Below are positions 35,762-44,183 of a stretch of 64,000 bases of DNA, in pieces. This DNA is from LVI-A0039 sp033105485 (GTDB lineage Bacteria > Bacillota_I > Bacilli_A > UBA3375): positions 744,001 to 808,000 of the forward strand of contig CP136956.1 in assembly GCA_033105485.1 (NCBI GenBank), given 5' to 3'. Both the position numbers and the translations under genes were made by a program. The notes beneath the pieces are model-generated. The model did no database searches. It saw only the letters and a program-made list of their open reading frames with translations, and was not told where the DNA came from. The number at the start of each line of letters is the position of its first letter. The stretch's first letter is position 1.

Positions 35762-37086
35762 ACAAGTTTATCAAATAAGTCACTAACTTTATTTTCAATT
35801 TCTTCTAGTTTTTTATAACCATCATATGCTTCAATTATTTCCGAATTATCTTCAGCAAATTCTTGTAATTGATTTTGAATTTCCAACTTTACATTTTCTG
35901 CAGCAGCAATTCCAATATTTCCATTTTCTAGTCCTTTAGCAATAAATTCATCAAAAATAGCTGCGTTTCTTAAAAAGCCACTTAATTTTAGTGAACCATC
36001 ATGAATTGCTTTATTTAAAAATTCCTCTAATTCTGGAGATTTAATTTGTAATTCATCAATGAATTCATCTGTTAGTTTCATGATTTCATCAGTTTTATTA
36101 AGAGCCAAATCATCAGAATTTTTTAAAACTAGTTCTTCAGCACTTAGCCCCAAGTTTATTAGTCTACTTCTGATATTGCCAGTATATTTCTCTGCGAGTT
36201 CTGGTGACATTTTACTAAGATTAGCCATTTTTTTACTCAACAATGTCTTCTTTTCTGCTGAAGCAGCAAGTCCCTTGTTAATAGCCTTCCCTCCTGCAAA
36301 GGTTGCCACCCCAACTACTGTACCACCAACGAAGGAACCAGTTGCTGAATTACCATTTTTCCACATTTTCCCCGCAGTTACAGCACCTGTACCTACTGCA
36401 AAGACAGTTAGTGCTCCTACTTCAAATGGAAGCATTCCTGCAACAATTACTGCTGCTCCAGCAGCTGCTCCAGCTACTACTATTCCTTTAGCAATATTCA
36501 TTGCTTCATTATAATCATCTTCATACCATTCTTCCATTGTAAGCGCTTGCTCTTTAGCTTCATCAATTAATGTTTCAAATGCGATTAATTTAGTTTTCTC
36601 TATTTCATTTGTTGCTTCAAACCTATCATTCATATCGCGAATCACAGTTCGCTTTTCTTCTGAAACGATATCGATACCCATACTGATGTGTGGAGTAATA
36701 CCATGAATTACTCCTTTGATATCACCATACACATTTGATAAATCGTTGTTTACATCTTTCATGTCTCTATCTATTCTAATCACAGATGATCTATCTTTAA
36801 TCGAAATTTCACTTTCTCTTCTGGTGTAAAATTTCTCTACTTTTTCTGCGAAGTCTTCAAGATTATTTCTAATTCCACGCTCAGAATCTTTTATATCAGA
36901 AATTACATCTCGAAATGAATCAGCTCCTTTCCCGCTAAAGTAGTCTTCCAGTATGATTTCTATTTTATCTAATTGATCTTTAGCATCTAACATTGCCTCG
37001 TAAGCCTTTCCGCTACTACGTCCTGCTAAATCATCTGATATATTCTCCAACTTTTCAACATTAATCCTTATTGACTCATATGACAT
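35746..37086 (-). CDS. T7SS polymorphic toxin, WXG/LXG-like N-terminus
   Basis: 446 residues. Residues 1-110 are helical and resemble the WXG100/LXG fold (EKLENISDDLAGRSSGKAYE, then YFSGKGADSFRDVISDIKDS). A coiled middle region follows. At 205-270 there is an Ala/Gly-rich hydrophobic stretch (GIVVAGAAAGAAVIVAGMLP and GSFVGGTVVGVATFAGGKAI) that could cross a membrane. The last 170 residues are helical and polar and are probably the variable effector tip, since that part is copied in the array downstream. AGGAGG precedes the ATG. Confidence 0.7.
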   Translation of the reverse strand: MSYESIRINVEKLENISDDLAGRSSGKAYEAMLDAKDQLDKIEIILEDYFSGKGADSFRDVISDIKDSERGIRNNLEDFAEKVEKFYTRRESEISIKDRSSVIRIDRDMKDVNNDLSNVYGDIKGVIHGITPHISMGIDIVSEEKRTVIRDMNDRFEATNEIEKTKLIAFETLIDEAKEQALTMEEWYEDDYNEAMNIAKGIVVAGAAAGAAVIVAGMLPFEVGALTVFAVGTGAVTAGKMWKNGNSATGSFVGGTVVGVATFAGGKAINKGLAASAEKKTLLSKKMANLSKMSPELAEKYTGNIRSRLINLGLSAEELVLKNSDDLALNKTDEIMKLTDEFIDELQIKSPELEEFLNKAIHDGSLKLSGFLRNAAIFDEFIAKGLENGNIGIAAAENVKLEIQNQLQEFAEDNSEIIEAYDGYKKLEEIENKVSDLFDKLVWSLI

Positions 37087-37094
37087 TTTTCCTC

Positions 37095-37367
37095 CTATAG
37101 ATTTATACTTTCATCTTGTTCAACATATGATTCTAAGAATTCCGTCATAGTTGTTGCTATATCTTCCAAGGAATGTTTTAGCTGTCTTAGTTCCCTTTGA
37201 ATAATATCTATTTCATCTATCGATTTGTCTAAGTATTTGGATTCCATGTTTTCAATTTGAGATGCATATGTTTTCATATAGCCTTCTGCTTCTTCTATAC
37301 TCTCATAAGCAGTTTGGGCATGAACAAGTACCGCCGCTGCTTCTATTGCATCAATTATTATATCCAT
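37095..37367 (-). CDS. Lap-like helical protein
   Basis: 90 residues, fully helical, with YASQIENMESKYLDKSIDEI, a stretch shared with the gene at 45504 (MESKYIKETNDDVDIIIRN). It overlaps the preceding gene by 10 nt and precedes the toxin by 8 nt. It is expected to bind the toxin's N-terminal domain for secretion. Confidence 0.65.
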   Translation of the reverse strand: MDIIIDAIEAAAVLVHAQTAYESIEEAEGYMKTYASQIENMESKYLDKSIDEIDIIQRELRQLKHSLEDIATTMTEFLESYVEQDESINL

Positions 37368-37609
37368 TCTAAGACCTCCTCTTTACTTTCAATATATGTA
37401 ACATCTGATTCATATCTATCTATTAAATCTGTAAGTTGGCTATCAATGCTTCTTATCTTTTCTAACACTTTATCTTTTTCATGACAATTTGAACTAGATT
37501 CCATTACTGTAGATTTGATATTAGTTAAATCGGATTGAACTTGTTCTAGATTTGAAATCTTATGATTTATTTTCATTTTTGCTAATTCAACGTCTATATT
37601 TGCACCCAT
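37358..37609 (-). CDS. Lap-like helical protein
   Basis: 83 residues with two helices (KMKINHKISNLEQVQSDLTN, LEKIRSIDSQLTDLIDRYES). It is similar in size and layout to the DUF5344/DUF5082-type partners found before LXG toxins, though no exact family can be named. AAGGAG precedes the start. Confidence 0.6.
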   Translation of the reverse strand: MGANIDVELAKMKINHKISNLEQVQSDLTNIKSTVMESSSNCHEKDKVLEKIRSIDSQLTDLIDRYESDVTYIESKEEVLEWI

Positions 37610-37617
37610 AATTCTCC

Positions 37618-37977
37618 TTAAAATTGTGTGTATTCATCTTCTTCTAAGACTTCTTCTTCGTTCTCTAACTCTTTTAATTGACCTTCAACATCAAAATCAG
37701 TATTTTTATATTCATCTTCTTTGTTAAAAAGCATTAAGTTTTCTACATATACACAATGCTCCTCATTAGGCCATCCCATGTGTAACACTTCCTCAATATG
37801 TTCATTATTAAAAACATGGAGATTCCCATCTGGGCTATACCCTATCGGGAAATCTATAGCAGCATAATCAAACACCTTAGATCCATCTACCATCTCCATA
37901 TATAATCCACAAATCATTATGTTTTGTTTCAATCCTTTAACTTTAATAACTGTACCTATTGGATATAAATTTTTCAT
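37618..37977 (-). CDS. DUF4176 protein
   Basis: 119 residues: YPIGTVIKVKGLKQNIMICG, then FDYAAIDFPIGYSPDGNLHV and NNEHIEEVLHMGW, with a very acidic tail (EEEVLEEDEYTQF). Here it directly follows essC (12 nt) and precedes the toxin's helical partners, so each module carries one DUF4176 gene at a different place. Confidence 0.82.
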   Translation of the reverse strand: MKNLYPIGTVIKVKGLKQNIMICGLYMEMVDGSKVFDYAAIDFPIGYSPDGNLHVFNNEHIEEVLHMGWPNEEHCVYVENLMLFNKEDEYKNTDFDVEGQLKELENEEEVLEEDEYTQF

Positions 37978-37989
37978 ATTATATTGCTC

Positions 37990-40900
37990 CTAGTATTTTA
38001 TTTTTTGTGTATCTTTACCTATTATTTTTATTGCTTCACCATCATATAGCTTCATTTTTTTCACACTACTTGGCATAGGTTTACATAACTGTTGAATTTC
38101 ATCTTTCAATGGATTACTCGTTAAAATAAATTTTTTCTTTAGTTCACGTAATCTATTTCCACTTAGTTTTATTTCATTGTTTTCAAGAATTATTATTTTA
38201 CATTTAAGTTTTTCAATTTCAGCAAAAGCACTTCTTCTCTCTTTTGTTACTAATGTGTTAAGTGATACAAGGTCATTAATAATCAATACATCATCTTTCG
38301 AAACTTTTTTAATTTGATCAATAGTTACTAATTCACAATTATCTTGAATTATTTCTATTTTTGTACCAAATAACTTGAAATTGGTATTTGGGTTTTTGCT
38401 TATTACTGAGTTGACATATTCTTTTATGTGGTCTCCTATCACTACAGCTTCAATAACATCAGGTATTGCCTCTTTTTCAAGTTCCTTAAGTTCTGGGATA
38501 ATAAATTCTTTTTCTTCATTACCTGTAATAACTTTTGGAATCTTAACTTTATTTATAGATGTATCCGTTATTACATAACCTTCTGAAACAGTAAACGTTT
38601 CTTTTCCATATTTCTTTTTATCCGCAACACATTTGTTTTGCAAGACAGGATTTGCAAAATGAATATAGTAGTGTGAAGAATTTATTGCATTCCATATATC
38701 AACATTTCCTGCTTTTAATCCCTTAGGCCCTGATTCTAAAATAAATTTTGTACCTTTTAAGTGCATTAAGAATAGCTTCTCTAAAATCGGATTAAGTTCC
38801 TTGGGTTTCAACTTATCAAATCTTGATAATTTATTAATGACAACTACATCACTCTTCACATCGATATTATCAACATTTGTTGTATAATGTATGTTTTCTG
38901 TATCACTATATTCAAGTAGACTATAAGAAGTATCATCAATGATTGTGATTTTTTGTTTATCTTTGATTTGCTCAATTAACAGCTTAACAAAGTTTGTTTT
39001 ACCTGATTTGTTTATACCACCTATATGTAATGTATCAAATGGTAATACTGCCATTTTAAGAGTAGAAAAAGCATGCCCCACATATACCTTATTATTTTCA
39101 AGGTTATGACGCTTGTAACCAATTGTATCTGGCATTAATGCGAACGCTCTATTTGAGACTTTAGTATTATCATTAATGTAATTTACCACCTTGCTTAATG
39201 ATACAGACTCATCAAATTCATCCGATAATCCTATTGGTGAATGTATTTGAACCACTTCAACATCATCTACTAACACAAATCCTCGACCCGGTATTTCTTG
39301 TACTGGAAGAGACGTTTTTGCAAGGGCCATCCCTACCTCTTGATGATTTGTTGTATTAAGCATAAGAATATTTTTTATATTCATCAATAAATTTTGTTTA
39401 ATATTACTTATTGAACTTGTTGAGATTGCCAAAATAATACCTAATGGTGCACCATCTTTAATCAATTCTTTAAGAATATCAGCAACTTCTTTTTCTAATA
39501 AATCTATATTTTCATATGCATCAATAGTTATAACTACCGCCTGCATTTTATTTTTAGAAGTTTGATTATATTGTTTAAATGAACTCACTTTATGTGCAAG
39601 TAATTTTTTCTTACGTTCTAAAACTTCCTTCTTAATATAATCACAGAATTGTTTTTGTTTCTCGTCAAAATCTAATGTAAAGTACTCGCTCGTATGTTTT
39701 AGATCTTTTAAGTGAACAAGTCCACCATTTCCCATGTCAAAACTAAATAACTTTAATTGTTCAGGGGTATTTTGTGACACCAATTCAAAAACTGTCTTTA
39801 AAAGAGTGAAAGTTTTCCCCATACCACTTGCACCAATAATTAGTAAATGCCCATTTTCTTCAAAGTTTACAATATAATCCATTTGTGCTTGCTTGTTAGG
39901 TAAATCTATTGTTCCCAAATTAACTTCTAAGTTAAGCCTAGTTGTATCCACTGCTAATTTTATCGGTACATAAGAATAGTTCTCAAGCGGTGGTAACCAT
40001 GGTTTACTAACTTGTGTTAAGTTACTTGTTTTATATGTCTTGTCTATCTCTTGCAATACTACATCTAGTTCAGTTGCGGCAATTCCCTCTTGCTCTTGTT
40101 CAGTTGTACACTCCTCAGGGTTAATGATTGTTTGGTTCCCGTAGATATCTAGTTCATAGATTTCTGGTTTTGCTGATGTTGTATTATTTGTACTATATGG
40201 TGCTCCACTATATCCACTTTGGAATAGTTCGTATAACTCGTTTGTACCGACTTTTAAGTATCCACGACCTGGGTTTGTAATATAAGCAGCATCTGGTGTT
40301 TTAAGTAATGCCTTACTATCTGCTTCTTCTGCTACTTTAAGACTTAATTTGAATTTACTGTTTGACCAAATTTGGTCATCTACTACACCATCTGGCTTTT
40401 GCGTTGCTAGGATTAAGTGAATACCAAGTGATCTACCAATTCTTGCTGCTGATACTAATTCTTTCATAAAGTCTGGTTGTTCTGCTTTAAGTTCCGCAAA
40501 CTCATCACTAATTAAGAATAGGTGAGGTAGTGGCTCTTGGACTTGACCTGCTTCATACAGTTTAGTATAGTTATTAATATGATTTACATTGTTATCACTG
40601 AAGATTTGTTGTCTTCTTTTAAGTTCACTTTTAATTGATGCTAGTGCACGCATTGATTGGTATCCATCTAAGTTAGTAATACTACCTAAGTGGTGAGGCA
40701 TATCTTTGAATAAGTTTGCCATTCCCCCACCTTTGTAGTCAATTAATAAGAATCCAACTTGTTCTGGACTATATTCAATTGCTAGTGATAAGATGTATGT
40801 TTGAATAACCTCTGACTTACCACTACCTGTTGTCCCGGCAACTAGCCCATGCGGCCCATGAATTTTCTCATGTAAGTCTAAGTAAATATAATCAGTTTCA

Positions 40901-41652
40901 CTCTTCTTACCAAGTAATGCTGCTAAACTCTTATACGTCTTGTTCTTATTCCATCTACTTGCTATTTGTAGTTCTTTTGGATTACTTACCTCATACATCT
41001 CTAAGAAACCAAGTTGATCTGGGACTGCTGACTTAATTCCCTTAATATGCTCTAAGTTAGATAATCTACGGTAGTATAACTCTAACTCTGCTTTATCGCT
41101 ATCAACACTTGGTAGTATAAACTCGTTGTTGACTAGCTTTCCTTCTTCCAAGATTAGTTGGGCTCTTGTTTCAGTCTTGTAATCAATTGTTGTCTTAATG
41201 TGTTTCGGTAGTTCGTTACTCGCCTTCGCTACCTGAATTTGACTCATTCCTAAACGCTCTTCGGGCTTCTCTAAGAACTCACGAATTGGATGGTTATTAA
41301 TTAAAGCCGGATTGTCAATAATGAATAATAAGTGCTTATCAAAGACCATCCCTTGTTTATATTCCATATCACGCTGTCTAAGCACTTGCGTAAACCCATT
41401 TAAATACTGATCACGCGTAATGCTATTGTGCACAAAGTAATTATGAACCTTCTCACTATCTTTAAAGTGCGCCATACTAAATACATACTGATAATCATCT
41501 AGATACGTATCATCGGTAATCACAATAATTTGTAAATCTAAGTAACTATGATTGAAGATAGATTGCATCAGAATATTCTTCATTTGTTTAGAAATTACAT
41601 ATCTATTTCCAACTAGCCCAATGTTCTTTTTAGCATCGATTACTAACGGCAT
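37990..41652 (-). CDS. essC: EssC ATPase, N-terminally truncated, C-terminal variant C
   Basis: 1220 residues. It begins exactly where residue 296 of full-length EssC (53934) begins and lacks the FHA-like and membrane parts. Residues 1-557 are nearly identical to the other copies: first FtsK-type ATPase with Walker A GTTGSGKSE (273-281) and Walker B LFLISDEFAE. After PWLPPLEN the sequence is unique: second ATPase with GASGMGKT (607-614), third with GGINKSGKTN. There is no Shine-Dalgarno before the ATG, so expression as it stands is doubtful. It reads without a stop, so either it is made or it is a recently used donor. EssC C-termini select the secreted substrates in S. aureus. Confidence 0.85.
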   Translation of the reverse strand: MPLVIDAKKNIGLVGNRYVISKQMKNILMQSIFNHSYLDLQIIVITDDTYLDDYQYVFSMAHFKDSEKVHNYFVHNSITRDQYLNGFTQVLRQRDMEYKQGMVFDKHLLFIIDNPALINNHPIREFLEKPEERLGMSQIQVAKASNELPKHIKTTIDYKTETRAQLILEEGKLVNNEFILPSVDSDKAELELYYRRLSNLEHIKGIKSAVPDQLGFLEMYEVSNPKELQIASRWNKNKTYKSLAALLGKKSETDYIYLDLHEKIHGPHGLVAGTTGSGKSEVIQTYILSLAIEYSPEQVGFLLIDYKGGGMANLFKDMPHHLGSITNLDGYQSMRALASIKSELKRRQQIFSDNNVNHINNYTKLYEAGQVQEPLPHLFLISDEFAELKAEQPDFMKELVSAARIGRSLGIHLILATQKPDGVVDDQIWSNSKFKLSLKVAEEADSKALLKTPDAAYITNPGRGYLKVGTNELYELFQSGYSGAPYSTNNTTSAKPEIYELDIYGNQTIINPEECTTEQEQEGIAATELDVVLQEIDKTYKTSNLTQVSKPWLPPLENYSYVPIKLAVDTTRLNLEVNLGTIDLPNKQAQMDYIVNFEENGHLLIIGASGMGKTFTLLKTVFELVSQNTPEQLKLFSFDMGNGGLVHLKDLKHTSEYFTLDFDEKQKQFCDYIKKEVLERKKKLLAHKVSSFKQYNQTSKNKMQAVVITIDAYENIDLLEKEVADILKELIKDGAPLGIILAISTSSISNIKQNLLMNIKNILMLNTTNHQEVGMALAKTSLPVQEIPGRGFVLVDDVEVVQIHSPIGLSDEFDESVSLSKVVNYINDNTKVSNRAFALMPDTIGYKRHNLENNKVYVGHAFSTLKMAVLPFDTLHIGGINKSGKTNFVKLLIEQIKDKQKITIIDDTSYSLLEYSDTENIHYTTNVDNIDVKSDVVVINKLSRFDKLKPKELNPILEKLFLMHLKGTKFILESGPKGLKAGNVDIWNAINSSHYYIHFANPVLQNKCVADKKKYGKETFTVSEGYVITDTSINKVKIPKVITGNEEKEFIIPELKELEKEAIPDVIEAVVIGDHIKEYVNSVISKNPNTNFKLFGTKIEIIQDNCELVTIDQIKKVSKDDVLIINDLVSLNTLVTKERRSAFAEIEKLKCKIIILENNEIKLSGNRLRELKKKFILTSNPLKDEIQQLCKPMPSSVKKMKLYDGEAIKIIGKDTQKIKY

Positions 41653-41669
41653 GTTAGTGATTTGTTTAT
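39985..41669. repeat. essC constant block, copy C
   Basis: About 1.68 kb nearly identical to 48040-49716 and 55975-57660 in this window. It spans EssC residues 296-852 (numbering of the full gene). Differences are few and patchy. Confidence 0.9.
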
Positions 41670-41702
41670 GGTTGTAAATTTCTTCTTAGAAATTTCACTC
41701 AT
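41670..41702. repeat. 33-bp palindromic element, copy 2
   Basis: Core AAATTTCTTCTTAGAAATTT (41676-41695), preceded by GGTTGT and followed by CACTCAT. It replaces about 9 bp present in full-length essC just before the MPLVID codons. Confidence 0.75.
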
Positions 41703-41725
41703 ATAACTCTTTTAAGTCTTCATCA

Positions 41726-41758
41726 GGTTGTAAATTTCTTCTTAGAAATTTCACTCAT
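41726..41758. repeat. 33-bp palindromic element, copy 3
   Basis: Same sequence as copy 2, 56 bp away. Read on the minus strand it encodes MSEISKKKFTT and a stop, ending the 82-residue essC-linker frame. Confidence 0.75.
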
Positions 41759-41981
41759 CCCGAGTTCTAACTTTTCAAATGGGTTATCAAGTCCATATGT
41801 TGGTTCACCTTCTTTCGTATCAAGACGAAGCATTAAGAAATCTTCATCTTTAATGTCACGTTCATATAGTCTACTTGAACTATGGTCAAGTTCGGAGATT
41901 ATTTCTTTAATACTTAAATAGTTGTAGTTTCTACTTGAACGCTCTTCATTTGCAAAAAAGTGCAAGTTCATTACGTTTATC

Positions 41982-42013
41982 TAAGGCTGTAAATTTCTCC
42001 TTAGAAATTTCGC
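41982..42013. repeat. 32-bp palindromic element, copy 4, with 5-bp direct repeat
   Basis: Core AAATTTCTCCTTAGAAATTT, flanked by TTATC at 41977-41981 and 42014-42018, at the same essC-linker position as copy 1. Confidence 0.75.
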
Positions 42014-42291
42014 TTATCGTAGGTTTCCTTACGCAGCTTATTGTGTGCACGCCCATCACGACGCTCGGTATATAAGGTAAACATACTGATTCCAAATGAA
42101 ACTAAAGTAGTTATTAACATTAGGATTCCACGAATCCCACGTGGTCTTACCCATAACATTAAGATAGCCATTACAATCCTGATGATTGTTTAAATACGTG
42201 TTATTGATTGTTTTGTATCAATACACTTCTTGTAATGGATGTGAATGTTTTAACCAAATAATAGTTGAATACTAACTCACTAATATCTAGT

Positions 42292-42322
42292 AAAAGATTT
42301 GGAACTATAACTCCAAATCTTT
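42292..42322. terminator. Module-boundary hairpin, copy 2 (module C)
   Basis: AAAGATTTGGA/TCCAAATCTTT. The following leader (about 42183-42290) matches the ones at 26690-26818 and 50180-50293. It closes the transcription of module B genes. Confidence 0.7.
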
Positions 42323-42422
42323 CTTACTTTAATAACTTATTTTTAATAACTATACACAAAATAAAATAGAAAACTCGATATTCAGTGTATAGCTTGTATA
42401 ATTGATTTAATGTTTTTCATGA

Positions 42423-42839
42423 TTATATTGGTATGCTAACTTTAAATCTATCAATTCCATATCTAGTATATACCTTACTACTTTTGGTAAGCGTCACTGC
42501 CATTATATAACCCAACAGCATTGCTACATATTCAGAGTATACTACAATAAAAAATATTGCTATTATACCACTCCAGAATAATTTTGAAAGAAATAGTGCA
42601 ACAAACCTTTGCTTAATATTTATATAATCAAATGTCATTTCTTTTATTTTTGTAGCATACTCCACTTTATTAACTATATCTTGTTCACCATTAGTGTATT
42701 CAAATAAGATTCGTTCAAACCGATATGAACCCTTAGGTGTTTTTTCTGTGATTTCAATTATATTTTCACCCACAAATCCATACACGCTCTTTAATTCCTT
42801 ACCTGTAAATATTAGTATCTCAGCTTTTAATTCATTCAT
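42423..42839 (-). CDS. Membrane protein, family of 23415
   Basis: 138 residues. The N-terminal ~85 form the same beta-rich domain (YGFVGENIIEITEKTPKGSY, FEYTNGEQDIVNK), then two membrane helices (LFWSGIIAIFFIVVYSEYVA and MLLGYIMAVTLT). Start by AAGGA. It lies after a DUF4176 gene and is the last gene of module B. Confidence 0.6.
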   Translation of the reverse strand: MNELKAEILIFTGKELKSVYGFVGENIIEITEKTPKGSYRFERILFEYTNGEQDIVNKVEYATKIKEMTFDYINIKQRFVALFLSKLFWSGIIAIFFIVVYSEYVAMLLGYIMAVTLTKSSKVYTRYGIDRFKVSIPI

Positions 42840-42864
42840 ATATTCCTTTTAATTGATATGCTTG

Positions 42865-43188
42865 TTAAAGCACATCATATTCCTCTTCTTCATGTATAAT
42901 TCGTTCTTCATACTCCGTTAAATTTTCAGCTGTAACATTGTTTTCTTTCATATCTATTAGTACTTCTTCAAGAAGTTCAAAATTTTCTGTTTCATATCCT
43001 TTAAATAGTACCTCTTTTATGTTATCTGAGTTAAATAATTTAATATCTGTATCAGATTCGAAACCAATCGGATACAAGCAACCAATGTATTCATATTCTT
43101 TATCATCAAGCAAACAATTATATCCCATTATCATTAACATAAAATCACTATCATCTATTACTACTACACTTCCGATTGGTTCATACAT
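42865..43188 (-). CDS. DUF4176 protein
   Basis: 107 residues: MYEPIGSVVVIDDSDFMLMI, YEYIGCLYPIGFESDTDIKL, DNIKEVLFKGYETENFELL, and an acidic end. The start is inside the last codons of the upstream gene (25-nt overlap) and has GGAGGAG upstream. Confidence 0.83.
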   Translation of the reverse strand: MYEPIGSVVVIDDSDFMLMIMGYNCLLDDKEYEYIGCLYPIGFESDTDIKLFNSDNIKEVLFKGYETENFELLEEVLIDMKENNVTAENLTEYEERIIHEEEEYDVL

Positions 43189-44180
43189 TTTATCTCCTCC
43201 ACAATATCATCATAACCATATTTTATTAAATTTTTTAGAGTATTTTTTCTAGCCATTACAAATGTTTCTCGATTTCCAGTTATCAAGTTTATGCATTGCT
43301 CAACTGGCTCAACTGAATATTCTTCTAAATACGAATACTCCGTTGGTAAAGACCTTTTAAATTGTAACTCTAAATTTTCACTAAGGTAATTTATTGACCT
43401 AAGTAATGCCATTAGTCTACCATTTTCTTCATTATCTCCTAAGAAATATTTTTTGTAATAATCATAGGTATCTTTCATCGTAACATTACGCTTATCTAAA
43501 ATAATTTTTATTTCTTTCATTACCATATCGATTAGTTTTTTATTTTCTATAAAATATCTCTCATCAAATGATGGTCCTTCTAATGATTTTAAAAAACCAC
43601 CAGGTTCATTATATTCAATTGTAGTTGAAATAAAGCATGGAACAATTGTTTTGAACTCTTGATCAACAAACAATCTTTGGCAATTACCATAAAGTTCTGT
43701 TAGTTCAGGGATTTCAATTACATTTGCTTTGTAAAACTCATCTTCTGAATACTCATTAAATCCTTTATTTTTTCTTTTTCTATTTATTACGACAAAAGGA
43801 GCGCACATTTCTTGTTGAAGTATATCTTCTTTTTTTTGTTCGAGAAGATCATTTACTTTTTCGGCAATTAAATCCCCATTATCGTCTAAATAAGGAGCTA
43901 ACCTGTTCTTTACATATCCTTTGTATTCTACTGACACCTTTGATGCATGACGAAAATTACTTATATCTATGCTGTGCGATATTGCATGTCGTAATTGAAG
44001 AATATTTAGATTCTCAAGTTCTTCATATGTATGAAAAGTTGACCACTCAAGTGATTCTCTCATATCTACAATAACTTCTTCTTTTGAAACTCCATAATCA
44101 TCACACATTTCTTTTACAATTGAATCATTTTTCATCTTTTTAAATTGATTCTTTAATATATTTTTACTTAATATCCCCAT
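43164..44180 (-). CDS. T7SS toxin-partner family protein (group 1), copy 2
   Basis: 338 residues, paralogue of the gene at 21216. The two differ mainly in the first 40 residues (KMKNDSIVKEMCDDYGVSKE here). Shared core: SVEYKGYVKNRLAPYLDDNG, RLFVDQEFKTIVPCFISTTI, YFIENKKL. It begins 3 nt after the toxin stop, and the ribosome site GGGAG is formed by the toxin's last two codons, so translation is coupled. It is a cytoplasmic protein and probable immunity or adaptor of the 44184 toxin. Confidence 0.68.
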   Translation of the reverse strand: MGILSKNILKNQFKKMKNDSIVKEMCDDYGVSKEEVIVDMRESLEWSTFHTYEELENLNILQLRHAISHSIDISNFRHASKVSVEYKGYVKNRLAPYLDDNGDLIAEKVNDLLEQKKEDILQQEMCAPFVVINRKRKNKGFNEYSEDEFYKANVIEIPELTELYGNCQRLFVDQEFKTIVPCFISTTIEYNEPGGFLKSLEGPSFDERYFIENKKLIDMVMKEIKIILDKRNVTMKDTYDYYKKYFLGDNEENGRLMALLRSINYLSENLELQFKRSLPTEYSYLEEYSVEPVEQCINLITGNRETFVMARKNTLKNLIKYGYDDIVEEIKCMNQSEV

Positions 44181-44183
44181 AGT

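Larger units (their letters stand above)
41653..42182 (-). pseudogene. essC membrane-segment remnant of module C
   Basis: From ATG 42171 the minus strand reads the second half of helix 1, helix 2 and the linker as in full EssC. It is broken by a 32-bp palindromic element at 41982, by one extra T (CTTTTTTGC), and by two more 33-bp elements at 41726 and 41670. The stretch 41723-41971 is open (ANEERSSRNYNYLSIKEIIS, ERDIKDEDFLMLRLDTKEGE). This links the remnant to the truncated essC C. Confidence 0.85.

Noticed and set aside
36059..36514. 151-codon plus-strand frame opposite a toxin gene
   Set aside because: It is the shadow of the minus-strand toxin; its Ala/Ser/Pro-rich product mirrors the toxin's Gly/Ala codons and it has no start signal.
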